Source of the DNA: Vibrio sp. NTOU-M3
GTDB lineage: Bacteria; Pseudomonadota; Gammaproteobacteria; Enterobacterales; Vibrionaceae
Assembly (NCBI RefSeq): GCF_040869035.1
Contig: NZ_CP162100.1
Coordinates: 2,914,001 to 2,978,000 of the forward strand
Length of the DNA: 64,000 nucleotides
Direction: 5' to 3'
Each line of letters begins with the position of its first letter. Position 1 is the stretch's first letter. Positions 35,143 through 43,264 of this stretch are shown one piece after another. The notes under the pieces were generated by a model. The model had not been told where the DNA came from and did not search any database. It saw only the letters and a list, made by a program, of their open reading frames with translations. The position numbers and the translations under genes were made by a program.

Positions 35143-35156
35143 TTGATTTTTATCAA
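35143..35156. promoter_or_regulatory. Perfect FNR-type box
   Basis: TTGATTTTTATCAA fits the FNR consensus TTGAT-N4-ATCAA exactly. It lies 37 bp past the dcuA terminator and about 320 bp upstream of the predicted promoter of the next gene, far for a class II site. The gene it serves is unclear. Confidence 0.65.
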
Positions 35157-35198
35157 AAGAGTCGCCAAAAAATAGAGAAATAAAAAAAATCAAATAAC

Positions 35199-35213
35199 TG
35201 AATAAAATTCCAT
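35199..35213. promoter_or_regulatory. ARG-box-like element
   Basis: TGAATAAAATTCCAT has one perfect TGAAT half and a degenerate ATTCA half. The first 13 bases are repeated exactly upstream of arcA (37497-37509). Confidence 0.4.
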
Positions 35214-35469
35214 ATCTATTATCCATATTCAATAATGGCTAGTTTCCTTGCCCATTCCGACATGAAAGACAACAGCATATTAATCCCTTTTCTATAAAGA
35301 ATTACCCCGATAAATTAACCACACCTTTATTGTTGCTTAATATTAGTCTTTTATTTTGTGAACGCAGCCAGATTTAAACTGACCTTCAATGAATACAATA
35401 CCTTCAGTAAGCCAATATTCTATCAAGGCCGAATTATTTAAAGTCCAATAAATTAATGAGTTAAGGTTA

Positions 35470-35497
35470 TTGATTTTAACCTAAATATTTTTATAAC
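35470..35497 (+). promoter_or_regulatory. Predicted promoter of the YfcC-family gene
   Basis: TTGATT (35470-35475), 16 bp and TATAAC (35492-35497), 64 bp before the start codon. Confidence 0.5.
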
Positions 35498-35560
35498 AAT
35501 TCAATGAGTCGCTGATTCACTTCTATTGATAACAAAATGAATAGAAGTAAGGAGATAGCC

Positions 35561-37009
35561 ATGACAACCCAAACAGTACCTACCGAAGAGAAAAAAGGCG
35601 GCTTCTTTGCCAACTTCAAGTTCCCTTCAGCCTACACCATTTTGTTTATCCTCATTGCGCTCGTCGCTCTGATGACTTGGATCGTTCCTGCCGGTCAATA
35701 CGATCGTGCAATGAACGAAGATCTTGGTCGTGAAGTTCCGATTACCGGAACGTATAAAGCCGTTGAGGGTAACCCTCAAGGTGTCATTGATGTGCTACTT
35801 GCGCCAATTGATGGCTTCTATGATCACAATACTTACGAAGCGGCTGCAATTGACGTGTCGCTGTTTATTTTGGTTATCGGTGGTTTCCTTGGCTTAGTAA
35901 CCAAAACTGGTGCGATTGACGCTGGGATCGAGCGTGTTACCGACCGACTCAAAGGTCGCGAAGAAATGATGATCCCCATATTGATGGCGCTGTTTGCCGC
36001 AGGGGGCACCATCTACGGGATGGCTGAAGAGTCACTGCCTTTCTACACCCTTTTGGTGCCCGTGATGATGGCGGCTCGCTTTGACCCACTGGTTGCTGCA
36101 GCAACGGTTTTACTTGGCGCTGGTATTGGTACTCTTGGTTCAACCATCAACCCATTTGCAACGGTAATTGCGGCGAACGCTGCGGGCATTCCATTTACAG
36201 ATGGTATCCTTCTGCGTGCAGCCGTGTTGGTCATTGGTTGGGTGATCTGTGTGGCTTATGTTATGCGCTATGCTCGCATGGTGCGAGAAGACCAAACTAA
36301 ATCCATTGTGTATGACAAATACGAAGAGAACAAAGCGCACTTCCTTGGTAACCAAACTGGCGAGAGCTTAGAGTTCACTGGTACCCGTAAGCTTATCTTA
36401 ACCATCTTCGGTTTGGCTTTTGCCGTCATGATTTACGGCGTATCTGTTGCAGGATGGTGGATGGCAGAAATCTCAGCCATGTTCCTAGCCGCTACGATTT
36501 TAATTGGTTTGGTCGCTCGTATGAGTGAAGAAGAGTTTACGACCAGCTTCATCGACGGAGCCCGTGACCTACTTGGCGTTGCGCTGATCATCGGTATCGC
36601 TCGTGGTATTGTGGTGGTCATGGACCGCGGTATGATCACCGACACCATTTTGTTCTCTGCTGAACAGATGGTCACTGGCTTATCATCCGTCATCTTCATT
36701 AACGTGATGTTCTTCCTAGAAGTGCTGCTCTCTTTCCTCGTGCCTTCTAGCTCAGGTTTAGCGGTACTAACCATGCCTATCATGGCGCCACTGGCTGACT
36801 TCGCGGGTGTGGGTCGCGATCTTGTCGTCACCGCGTATCAATCCGCTTCTGGTTTGGTCAACCTTGTAACGCCAACATCCGCCGTGGTCATGGGTGGCCT
36901 TGCTATCGCGCGGGTTCCTTATGTCCGTTACGTCAAATGGGTAGCACCACTGCTGGGTATCCTACTGCTATTCTGCATTATTGCACTCAGCCTAGGTGCG
37001 GTTCTTTAA
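35561..37009 (+). CDS. YfcC family (DcuC-like) carrier, probable arginine/ornithine exchanger
   Basis: A 482-residue inner-membrane protein with about twelve hydrophobic segments, belonging to the YfcC/DcuC superfamily (PF03606 type). Characteristic elements are LMTWIVPAGQYDR near residue 45, GTIYGMAEESLPFY, GAGIGTLGSTINPFAT and FLVPSSSGLAVLTMPIMAPL. The start at 35561 follows AAGGAGAT; the earlier in-frame ATG does not. Position at the head of an arginine deiminase cluster suggests it swaps arginine for ornithine in place of the classical ArcD, but substrate is inferred from context only. Confidence 0.82.
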   Translation: MTTQTVPTEEKKGGFFANFKFPSAYTILFILIALVALMTWIVPAGQYDRAMNEDLGREVPITGTYKAVEGNPQGVIDVLLAPIDGFYDHNTYEAAAIDVSLFILVIGGFLGLVTKTGAIDAGIERVTDRLKGREEMMIPILMALFAAGGTIYGMAEESLPFYTLLVPVMMAARFDPLVAAATVLLGAGIGTLGSTINPFATVIAANAAGIPFTDGILLRAAVLVIGWVICVAYVMRYARMVREDQTKSIVYDKYEENKAHFLGNQTGESLEFTGTRKLILTIFGLAFAVMIYGVSVAGWWMAEISAMFLAATILIGLVARMSEEEFTTSFIDGARDLLGVALIIGIARGIVVVMDRGMITDTILFSAEQMVTGLSSVIFINVMFFLEVLLSFLVPSSSGLAVLTMPIMAPLADFAGVGRDLVVTAYQSASGLVNLVTPTSAVVMGGLAIARVPYVRYVKWVAPLLGILLLFCIIALSLGAVL

Positions 37010-37028
37010 TACGCACGTCTCCTGCTTC

Positions 37029-37054
37029 AAAAGCCGCATTATGCGGCTTTTTTT
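37029..37054 (+). terminator. Terminator after the YfcC-family gene
   Basis: AAAGCCGCAT/ATGCGGCTTT followed by T-run. It separates the carrier from arcA. Confidence 0.85.
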
Positions 37055-37496
37055 CTATCTCATTCTCCATCATGCCGTGGTCTTTCTACCACACACCCCC
37101 TTTTTGGATCATAGGTGTCCAAAAGCTTCTCACGCTGTACCCACAGCATTGATGTCATCAGTATTCCTATACTATGCGCTGGTTTATCCAAATAATTGGA
37201 TATTTAGTGACTTTTTATGGCTAACTAAACAACAAATAAAAATAGAGATGAAATACAGTGAGAGCAATTAATTAAACATCACGTTATTTCATTAAGGAAA
37301 TAGCCAATACTCTGTGTGATCCAAGTGGTTTTTATAGATAAAATATTTGTTAAAAGATAATTAAAATCCGCCTCAAATGAATATATCTAAGAAGATTTAG
37401 TGCATAAAGAAAACCAAAACTCTCTTTTATTTTTAAAATAATAAGGAATACTTTTTCATAGATTAACTGCTCAAACTGAATTGTTCGAATAATGGA

Positions 37497-37509
37497 TGAA
37501 TAAAATTCC
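37497..37509. promoter_or_regulatory. ARG-box-like element upstream of arcA
   Basis: TGAATAAAATTCC, identical over 13 bases to 35199-35211 upstream of the YfcC-family gene. Confidence 0.4.
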
Positions 37510-37561
37510 CTTCAAAGTAAGTATCTACAGTTAAAAAACCAACTTTTCTTTTGAATAGATA

Positions 37562-37595
37562 TTGTTAAAAGCCCCGTCATTACTGGGTTTAACAA
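37562..37595. repeat. Inverted repeat in the arcA upstream region
   Basis: TTGTTAAA (37562-37569) and TTTAACAA (37588-37595) are perfect complements, and CCC/GGG can extend the stem inside them with a two-base bulge. No T-run follows on the plus strand, so it is not an ordinary terminator for that direction. Confidence 0.6.
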
Positions 37596-37667
37596 GAAAA
37601 AACGTTCTGTGATTGACCTCTAAGATTCCTCCCCAAACAGGCGTAATATAAATTTCAGAACAGATAA

Positions 37668-37685
37668 GTGAATAAATTAATTCAC
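37668..37685. promoter_or_regulatory. Palindromic operator-like site before arcA
   Basis: GTGAATAAATTAATTCAC: GTGAAT and ATTCAC are perfect arms around six A/T bases. The arms equal ARG-box halves but the spacer is two bases longer than the E. coli norm. It is about 75 bp before arcA. Confidence 0.45.
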
Positions 37686-37757
37686 ACCTCTTCCCCTACA
37701 AAATTAATTATTAGTTTTTGAATAAAAGACTAATTGAAATATAAGAGAGATACGATC

Positions 37758-38981
37758 ATGAGTAAGTTATACGTAGGTTCTGAAATCGGTCAATTACGTC
37801 GCGTATTGGTTCACCGCCCGAGACGCGCTCTCACACACTTAACACCATCTAACTGCCACGATTTGCTGTTTGATGACGTACTGGCTGTAGAGCGTGCGGG
37901 TAAAGAACATGATGTATTTACACAAACCCTACGCGATCAAGGTGTTGAAGTTTTACTACTCACCGATTTACTGGCCGACACATTAGCCGTTCCAGAAGCG
38001 AAAGAATGGTTGCTTCGCCAACAAGTGTCTGACTACCGTTTAGGCAAAACATTTGCTAACGACGTACGCTGCTACTTAGGTGACCTACCTAACTTGGAAT
38101 TAGCAAAAATTCTAACTGGTGGCTTGTCTTATGCTGATATGCCAATGAAATCTTCAGCAATGATGCAAGGGCTACATGCACCAACTGACTTCATCATTGA
38201 GCCACTACCAAACCATCTATTTACTCGTGATACCTCTTGCTGGGTGTATGGCGGCGTTTCCATCAACCCAATGGCAAAACCTGCACGTCAACGCGAAACC
38301 AACCATGTTCGTGCCATTTATCGCTGGCACCCAACATTCGCAGGGCAAGACTTCATTAAGTACTTTGGCGACGATGAACACATCAACTACGACAACTCCA
38401 CTATCGAAGGTGGCGACGTACTAGTCATTGGCCGTGGCACGGTACTGATTGGTATGTCTGAGCGCACTACAGCACAAGGCGTTGAGCATCTAGCATCTGG
38501 CCTGTTCAAACACGGACAAGCCAAACAAGTCATCGCAATGGAGCTACCAAAACACCGCTCTTGCATGCACCTTGATACCGTGATGACTCACATGCGTGAA
38601 GACACCTTCTCTGTTTACCCAGAAGTTGTGCGCAAAGACGTGAAATGCTGGAGCTTAACCGGCGATGAATCGGGTGCGGTCAATGTGAAAGAAGAAGGCT
38701 ACTTCGTCACTGCAATTGAAAAAGCATTAGGCGTTGACAAGCTCAACTTAATCACCACAGGTGGCGACAACTTCAACGCCGAGCGTGAACAATGGAACGA
38801 CGCAAACAACGTGCTTACCGTGAGACCGGGTGTGGTGATCGGCTATGAAGGCAACGTGTACACCAACGAGAAATACGACAAAGCTGGCATCACTGTGCTA
38901 CCTATCCCAGGTGATGAACTCGGTCGTGGCCGCGGCGGCGCACGCTGCATGAGCTGCCCAATCGAGCGTGACGGAATCTAA
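37758..38981 (+). CDS. arcA: Arginine deiminase
   Basis: ArcA hydrolyses arginine to citrulline and ammonia, the first step of the ADI pathway. The 407-residue product starts [21 protein letters not shown]. Family motifs: [25 protein letters not shown] (active-site His), [19 protein letters not shown], and the catalytic Cys in [13 protein letters not shown] near the C terminus. ATG 37758 follows AGAGAGAT; the frame opens eight codons earlier without a site. It leads arcA-arcC-argF, and ammonia release could also help in acid. Not the ArcA response regulator. Confidence 0.97.
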   Translation: MSKLYVGSEIGQLRRVLVHRPRRALTHLTPSNCHDLLFDDVLAVERAGKEHDVFTQTLRDQGVEVLLLTDLLADTLAVPEAKEWLLRQQVSDYRLGKTFANDVRCYLGDLPNLELAKILTGGLSYADMPMKSSAMMQGLHAPTDFIIEPLPNHLFTRDTSCWVYGGVSINPMAKPARQRETNHVRAIYRWHPTFAGQDFIKYFGDDEHINYDNSTIEGGDVLVIGRGTVLIGMSERTTAQGVEHLASGLFKHGQAKQVIAMELPKHRSCMHLDTVMTHMREDTFSVYPEVVRKDVKCWSLTGDESGAVNVKEEGYFVTAIEKALGVDKLNLITTGGDNFNAEREQWNDANNVLTVRPGVVIGYEGNVYTNEKYDKAGITVLPIPGDELGRGRGGARCMSCPIERDGI

Positions 38982-38993
38982 CCAATAACCCTA

Positions 38994-39013
38994 TGGCCGG
39001 GGCAACCCGGCCA
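38994..39013 (+). other. Intercistronic GNRA hairpin between arcA and arcC
   Basis: TGGCCGGG, a GCAA tetraloop and CCCGGCCA make an eight-pair GC-rich stem. No T-run follows, so it is more likely an mRNA stability or processing element than a terminator. Confidence 0.6.
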
Positions 39014-39035
39014 GACAAGATAAAGAGAACAGATC

Positions 39036-39947
39036 ATGACTAAGCAAACTGTCGTCGTAGCACTTGGTGGTAACGCTCTTCTTCGTCGCGGGGAACCGTT
39101 GGAAGCAGACGTTCAACGCCACAATATTGAAATTGCTGTCAAAACCATTTCTGCCATTGCTCAGGAGTACAACGTCGTCTTAGTGCACGGCAATGGCCCT
39201 CAAGTTGGTCTACTTGCGCTTCAAGGCCTTGAATATAAAAAAGTAAGTCCATACCCACTCGATGTTTTGGGTAGTGAAACACAAGGCATGATCGGCTACA
39301 TGCTGATGCAAGAATTCAAAAACCAAATGCCGAATATCAACGTGACCTGCATGTTGACACAAATGACGGTTGACCCAAGCGATCCCGCGTTTGCCGACCC
39401 AACCAAACCAATCGGTCCAATTTATGAAGAAGCCGAAGCTCGTGAAATGGCTGAAAAATATCATTGGACGGTCAAACCTGACGGCAAACATTTCCGCCGC
39501 GTGGTCCCTAGCCCACAACCAACTGGCATCATCGAACATGACGCCATCACGAAATTGATCGATGAAGGACATCTAGTGATTTGTACCGGTGGCGGTGGCA
39601 TCCCAGTAAAACGTGAAAATGGCAAGCTTGTTGGCGTAGAAGCGGTGATAGACAAAGACATGTCGGCTGCTTTCCTTGCCAAACAGCTCGATGCGGACGC
39701 GCTACTTATCCTAACGGATGCGGATGCGGTGTACCTCGATTGGGGCAAACCAACACAGCATGCGCTGCGTAATACCAACCCAAGTGAGCTCGCTAAATAC
39801 GAATTTGATGCGGGATCGATGGGACCAAAAATTGAGGCCTCCTGCGAATTCATTAAGCAAGGCGGCAAAGTGGTGGGGATCGGCTCACTCGAAGATGGCC
39901 TACGCATTCTACAAGGCACCGCGGGCACCAACATTACTCGCGATTAA
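39036..39947 (+). CDS. arcC: Carbamate kinase
   Basis: ArcC transfers phosphate from carbamoyl phosphate to ADP, the ATP-yielding last step of the ADI pathway. The 303-residue product starts MTKQTVVVALGGNALLRRGEP and shows VHGNGPQVGLLALQ, FRRVVPSPQPTGI and LTDADAVYLDWGKP, all amino-acid-kinase-fold landmarks of carbamate kinases. It is 54 bp after arcA, with a GNRA hairpin between. The gene order arcA-arcC-OTC differs from the arcABC order of Pseudomonas. Confidence 0.96.
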   Translation: MTKQTVVVALGGNALLRRGEPLEADVQRHNIEIAVKTISAIAQEYNVVLVHGNGPQVGLLALQGLEYKKVSPYPLDVLGSETQGMIGYMLMQEFKNQMPNINVTCMLTQMTVDPSDPAFADPTKPIGPIYEEAEAREMAEKYHWTVKPDGKHFRRVVPSPQPTGIIEHDAITKLIDEGHLVICTGGGGIPVKRENGKLVGVEAVIDKDMSAAFLAKQLDADALLILTDADAVYLDWGKPTQHALRNTNPSELAKYEFDAGSMGPKIEASCEFIKQGGKVVGIGSLEDGLRILQGTAGTNITRD

Positions 39948-39978
39948 TTGAACTTAATTTATTTCATCCAAATTTACT

Positions 39979-40021
39979 GCGCTTTCTTACCTCTTTCCCT
40001 GCAACTAAGAACGGAAAGCGC
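39979..40021. repeat. Inverted repeat in the arcC-argF gap
   Basis: GCGCTTTC (39979-39986) and GAAAGCGC (40014-40021) are perfect complements separated by 27 bases, just before the ribosome-binding site of the OTC gene. Function unknown. Confidence 0.5.
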
Positions 40022-40044
40022 TCATTGAACAGAAGGAAAACATC

Positions 40045-41055
40045 ATGGCTTTCAACCTACGCAACCGTAACTTCCTAAAACTATTAGACTTTACTCCTCG
40101 CGAAATCCAACACCTTTTGGATCTTTCTGCAGAGTTGAAAAAAGCGAAATACAACGGCTATGAGCAACCGCGTCTAAAAGGGAAAAACATTGCTCTGATC
40201 TTCGAGAAAACATCAACTCGTACTCGTTGTGCCTTCGAAGTTGCGGCCTTTGACCAAGGCGCCCAAGTTTCTTACTTAGGCCCTTCTGGTTCTCAAATTG
40301 GCCATAAAGAATCAATGAAAGACACCGCGCGCGTTTTAGGTCGCATGTACGATGGTATTGAATACCGCGGTTTTGGTCAGGAAATCGTAGAAGAGCTTGG
40401 CGCTTACGCTGGTGTTCCAGTATGGAATGGCTTAACTGATGAATTCCACCCAACACAAATCTTGGCTGACTTCTTAACTATGATGGAGCACGGCCGTGGC
40501 AAACAACTGCACGAAATGAAGTTTGCTTACCTAGGTGATGCACGCAATAACATGGGTAACTCACTGATGGTTGGCGCAGCGAAAATGGGCATGGACATCC
40601 GTCTAGTGGCACCAAAACAGTTCTGGCCTGAAGAAGCACTAGTTGCTCAGTGCCGCGAAATCGCAGAAAAAACAGGGGCGAAAATCACCCTCACAGATGA
40701 TGTGAAAGAAGGCGTTCAAGGCTGTGACTACCTCTACACTGATGTATGGGTATCTATGGGTGAAGCGAAAGAAGCTTGGGCTGAGCGTATCAACCTCATG
40801 CTGCCATACCAAGTGAACATGGACATGATCAAAGCAACAGGCAACCCAAATGTGAAATTCATGCACTGCTTGCCAGCATTCCATGGCGAAGATACCACTG
40901 TCGGTAAACAGCTAGCACAAGATTACCCAATGCTAAGAGAGGGTTGTGAAGTGACAGATGAAGTGGTCGAATCTGAGCACTCTATCGTCTTCGATGAAGC
41001 AGAAAACCGCATGCATACCATCAAAGCAATCATGGTTGCAACGCTAGGTGACTAA
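40045..41055 (+). CDS. argF: Ornithine carbamoyltransferase
   Basis: The enzyme joins ornithine and carbamoyl phosphate to citrulline, or runs in reverse during arginine breakdown. The 336-residue product has the carbamoyl-phosphate loop [25 protein letters not shown], and the ornithine-binding [10 protein letters not shown] and [16 protein letters not shown]. It resembles E. coli ArgF closely. Its place after arcC suggests a catabolic role (arcB), while similarity fits anabolic ArgF, so it may serve both directions; a separate copy may exist elsewhere. AGAAGGA precedes the start. Confidence 0.93.
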   Translation: MAFNLRNRNFLKLLDFTPREIQHLLDLSAELKKAKYNGYEQPRLKGKNIALIFEKTSTRTRCAFEVAAFDQGAQVSYLGPSGSQIGHKESMKDTARVLGRMYDGIEYRGFGQEIVEELGAYAGVPVWNGLTDEFHPTQILADFLTMMEHGRGKQLHEMKFAYLGDARNNMGNSLMVGAAKMGMDIRLVAPKQFWPEEALVAQCREIAEKTGAKITLTDDVKEGVQGCDYLYTDVWVSMGEAKEAWAERINLMLPYQVNMDMIKATGNPNVKFMHCLPAFHGEDTTVGKQLAQDYPMLREGCEVTDEVVESEHSIVFDEAENRMHTIKAIMVATLGD

Positions 41056-41086
41056 CATCAGCAGCTAGGTATTGATACTCAACATC

Positions 41087-41213
41087 GCTGAAACGGTATT
41101 TCCTCTCAAGATCACAACCGTTTCAGCTATTCAGAGTATTTCTGCAGGGAAATGCGAGTGGCATGATGAGCGTAATAAAGAACTTCGCCCTGAATAAAGC
41201 TCGCATTTTTTTT
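41087..41213 (+). ncRNA. Candidate 3'-UTR RNA / terminator of the arc operon
   Basis: GCTGAAACGGT and ACCGTTTCAGC (41087-41097, 41117-41127) form one stem. AAATGCGAG (41150-41158) and CTCGCATTT (41200-41208) form a second, closing a 41-base loop and followed by T's. The second could be the arc operon terminator; together they look like a structured 3'-UTR that might persist as a small RNA. No transcript evidence. Confidence 0.3.
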
Positions 41214-41330
41214 CACGTCATTTCCTCAAATCCCAATCCATTCCCCTTCACAACCAAGTCATCACAATGCGCGAGAAAAAGTGGTTAAATTATGCAAACT
41301 TCGCATAAAAATCCATTTTCTGGATAGTTT

Positions 41331-41346
41331 TCGCAAACGCTTGCGC
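41331..41346. promoter_or_regulatory. PurR-like operator on the pyrB promoter
   Basis: TCGCAAACGCTTGCGC matches the core of the PurR consensus (GCAA-N-CG-N-TT-N-C) at every fixed core position, with only the outermost A and T different. Its right half is the pyrB -35. Confidence 0.6.
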
Positions 41347-41368
41347 TGGCGATTTTTGTCCGTATAAT
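41341..41368 (+). promoter_or_regulatory. pyrLBI promoter
   Basis: TTGCGC (41341-41346), 16 bp and TATAAT (41363-41368), about 30 bp before the pyrL start. Confidence 0.75.
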
Positions 41369-41397
41369 CCTCCGCAATTTGTCTACGGAGTATGGAA

Positions 41398-41505
41398 ATG
41401 AAACAGCCATCGGCACCACATTGTTGCTTTGCACTGCACCCTCTAACGGGCACAGTCGCTGTTTTATTTTTCTCCGTTGACCAAATCCAAGCCTCCTATT
41501 GTTAG
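41398..41505 (+). CDS. pyrL: pyrBI leader peptide
   Basis: A 35-codon leader frame, starting [10 protein letters not shown] and ending SYC, with CGGAG seven bases before its ATG. An in-frame ATG two codons earlier overlaps that site and is less likely. As in E. coli PyrL, it contains a T-rich tract (codons V-A-V-L-F-F-S, 41457-41473) where polymerase would pause when UTP is low. Its stop codon falls in the terminator loop, so a ribosome that keeps up with polymerase would mask the hairpin's left arm and allow pyrBI expression. It probably has no function as a peptide. Confidence 0.8.
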   Translation: MKQPSAPHCCFALHPLTGTVAVLFFSVDQIQASYC

Positions 41506-41519
41506 GGGGCTTTTTTTTG
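41490..41519 (+). terminator. pyrBI attenuator
   Basis: AGCCTCC (41490-41496), loop TATTGTTA and GGGGGCT (41505-41511) form seven pairs (one G-T) followed by T8. It lies between pyrL and pyrB and overlaps the pyrL stop codon. Confidence 0.85.
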
Positions 41520-41557
41520 TCCAAATTTTGTATGACACGAGGCAAAGGAAGACACCA

Positions 41558-42487
41558 ATGGCGCACTCATTATTCAATAAGCACATCATTTCCATTCCCG
41601 AACTTAGCCGTAGCGAACTGGAACTGATCGTCGATACCGCAGCAAAACTAAAAGCAGAACCCAATCCAGAACTGTTGAAAAACAAAGTGGTGGCAAGCTG
41701 CTTCTTCGAGCCATCGACCCGTACCCGCTTGTCGTTTGAAACCGCAGTACAGCGCCTCGGCGGAACCGTGATTGGTTTTGATAATGGCGGTAACACCTCG
41801 CTGGCTAAAAAAGGCGAAACACTGGCAGACTCAGTTCAAGTTATCTCGTCTTATGTGGATGCATTTGTCATGCGCCACCCACAAGAAGGGGCTGCGCGAC
41901 TGGCTTCTGAGTTTTCAAACGGTGTACCTATAGTGAATGGGGGAGATGGTGCAAACCAGCACCCGACTCAAACCCTGCTCGACCTGTTTTCTATTTATGA
42001 AACGCAAGGCACGCTCGATAACCTTAACGTCGCTTTCGTCGGCGATTTGAAATACGGCCGTACAGTGCATTCACTGACCCAAGCGCTGGCTAAGTTTAAT
42101 AACGTGCGTTTCTTCTTTATCGCCCCAGAAGCATTAGCGATGCCAGAGTACATTTGCGAAGAGCTTGAGGAAGCCGGTATCCGCTTTAGCACCCATAACA
42201 ACATTGAAGAAGTGGTCCCTGAGTTGGATGTGCTTTACATGACGCGGGTACAAAAAGAACGCTTTGATGAATCGGAATACGCCCACATCAAATCGGCTTT
42301 CATTCTTACCGCAGAAACACTTAAAGAAGCGCGTGAAAACCTAAAAGTGCTGCATCCACTGCCACGCGTTGATGAAATCACCACCGATGTCGATAAAACC
42401 CCTCACGCTTATTACTTTGAACAAGCCGAAAATGGCGTATATGCGCGTGAAGCCCTATTGGCACTGGTTCTGAACGAAACTATTTAA
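41558..42487 (+). CDS. pyrB: Aspartate carbamoyltransferase catalytic chain
   Basis: PyrB condenses carbamoyl phosphate and aspartate, the committed step of pyrimidine synthesis. The frame is open from 41477 through the attenuator, but ATG 41558 ([18 protein letters not shown]) follows AAGGAAG and gives 309 residues, close to E. coli (310). Motifs: [13 protein letters not shown] for carbamoyl phosphate, [14 protein letters not shown], and HPLPRVDEI. It forms the hetero-dodecamer with PyrI encoded 16 bp downstream. It shares carbamoyl phosphate with the arc genes just upstream. Confidence 0.97.
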   Translation: MAHSLFNKHIISIPELSRSELELIVDTAAKLKAEPNPELLKNKVVASCFFEPSTRTRLSFETAVQRLGGTVIGFDNGGNTSLAKKGETLADSVQVISSYVDAFVMRHPQEGAARLASEFSNGVPIVNGGDGANQHPTQTLLDLFSIYETQGTLDNLNVAFVGDLKYGRTVHSLTQALAKFNNVRFFFIAPEALAMPEYICEELEEAGIRFSTHNNIEEVVPELDVLYMTRVQKERFDESEYAHIKSAFILTAETLKEARENLKVLHPLPRVDEITTDVDKTPHAYYFEQAENGVYAREALLALVLNETI

Positions 42488-42503
42488 TTGCAGGAGAGAC
42501 ATC

Positions 42504-42968
42504 ATGGTGAAAGAAACTCAACTTCAGGTAGAAGCGATCCGCAACGGCTCAGTGATTGACCATATTCCTGCGAATATCGGGATTAAAGTGCTCAAGCTCT
42601 TCAAAATGCACAAAGCAAATGAACGGATTACCATCGGTTTGAACCTGCCTTCGTCGGCACTTGGCGCGAAAGATCTGATCAAAATCGAAAACCTGTACTT
42701 AACCGAAGAACAAGCCAATCGCTTGGCACTGTATGCGCCAAACGCAACGGTCAATCAAATTGAAGAGTACAAGGTGGTCAACAAGCTAACATTAAGTCTG
42801 CCTGAGCAGATTGTCAGCATTTTTGAATGTCCCAACAGCAACTGTATTTCACACGGCGAGCCTGTTGAAAGCCGCTTTAAAGTCATTCAAAAACAGCAGC
42901 AAACTCAGCTCAAATGCCACTACTGTGAAAAAGTATTCTCACGTGAAATCGTGACAGAAACGCGTTAA
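42504..42968 (+). CDS. pyrI: Aspartate carbamoyltransferase regulatory chain
   Basis: PyrI binds CTP and ATP and gives the enzyme its allosteric control. The 154-residue product has the nucleotide domain ([18 protein letters not shown]) and the zinc domain with four Cys in CPNSNC and CHYCEK near residues 109-142. A GGAGAG site lies in the 16-bp gap after pyrB, so the two are translated from one mRNA. A weak GGGCC/GGCCC hairpin follows the stop codon. Confidence 0.97.
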   Translation: MVKETQLQVEAIRNGSVIDHIPANIGIKVLKLFKMHKANERITIGLNLPSSALGAKDLIKIENLYLTEEQANRLALYAPNATVNQIEEYKVVNKLTLSLPEQIVSIFECPNSNCISHGEPVESRFKVIQKQQQTQLKCHYCEKVFSREIVTETR

Positions 42969-43002
42969 CAACAGGTGGGCCTATCAAAGGCCCGCTTTCC
43001 TC

Positions 43003-43101
43003 TTGAATAAACATGGATATTTATTCAACCTTATAAATAGTTACGCATTCATTGCAGAATAATAAACCAAATAACAACCATTAATCTGGATTATTATTTG
43101 G
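43003..43101. repeat. Two inverted repeats between pyrI and argR
   Basis: TTGAATAAA/TTTATTCAA (43003-43011, 43020-43028) is a perfect nine-base repeat made of ARG-box-like halves. CCAAATAA/TTATTTGG (43067-43074, 43094-43101) is a second perfect eight-base repeat. They lie 160-260 bp before the argR start and could be operators. Confidence 0.5.
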
Positions 43102-43264
43102 TGATCCCTTTCAAAATACCCCACAAATTTTAGTGATAAACTCATATCCAGAACAAAACCACCAGAGAAGTGGTTATTCGTCAACTGAACGTGCACTCTA
43201 AGGTTTTGGGAGTGCTTGATTGAACAGGGAAGATGTACCCAGACGTCACTAGTAAGGAGTTCCC

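Larger units (their letters stand above)
35107..35560 (+). other. Long AT-rich control region before the arginine cluster
   Basis: No gene is visible in these 454 bp. It holds a perfect FNR box (35143-35156), an ARG-box-like element (35199-35213) that recurs upstream of arcA, and a predicted promoter (35470-35497) just before the YfcC-family gene. Several A/T runs would bend the DNA. Its length and content suggest multi-factor control. Confidence 0.6.
37055..37757 (+). other. Long AT-rich leader/control region of arcA
   Basis: About 700 bp with no convincing gene; one open frame of 91 codons starting in the end of the carrier gene crosses its terminator and looks accidental. It holds the repeated ARG-like 13-mer (37497-37509), a long stem TTGTTAAA/TTTAACAA (37562-37595) and a perfect 18-bp palindrome (37668-37685). 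I could not find a confident sigma70 promoter. Confidence 0.55.
41056..41397 (+). other. argF-pyrL interval
   Basis: 342 bp with no protein gene. It holds a perfect 11-bp inverted repeat (41087-41127), a second repeat ending in a T-run (41150-41212), an IR TTATGC/GCATAA (41290-41308), a PurR-like box (41331-41346) and the pyrB promoter (41341-41368). Confidence 0.7.

Noticed and set aside
36433..36831. 132-codon minus-strand frame within the YfcC-family gene
   Set aside because: Rich in Ser, Thr, Pro and Met from antisense reading of hydrophobic codons; typical shadow of a membrane protein gene.
36996..37271. 91-codon plus-strand frame after the YfcC-family gene
   Set aside because: It starts inside the carrier gene, runs through the terminator hairpin at 37029-37054, has no ribosome-binding site and no protein-like pattern.
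37758..38981. Reading arcA as the redox response regulator ArcA
   Set aside because: The product has the arginine deiminase catalytic motifs and neighbours arcC and OTC; it has no receiver domain.
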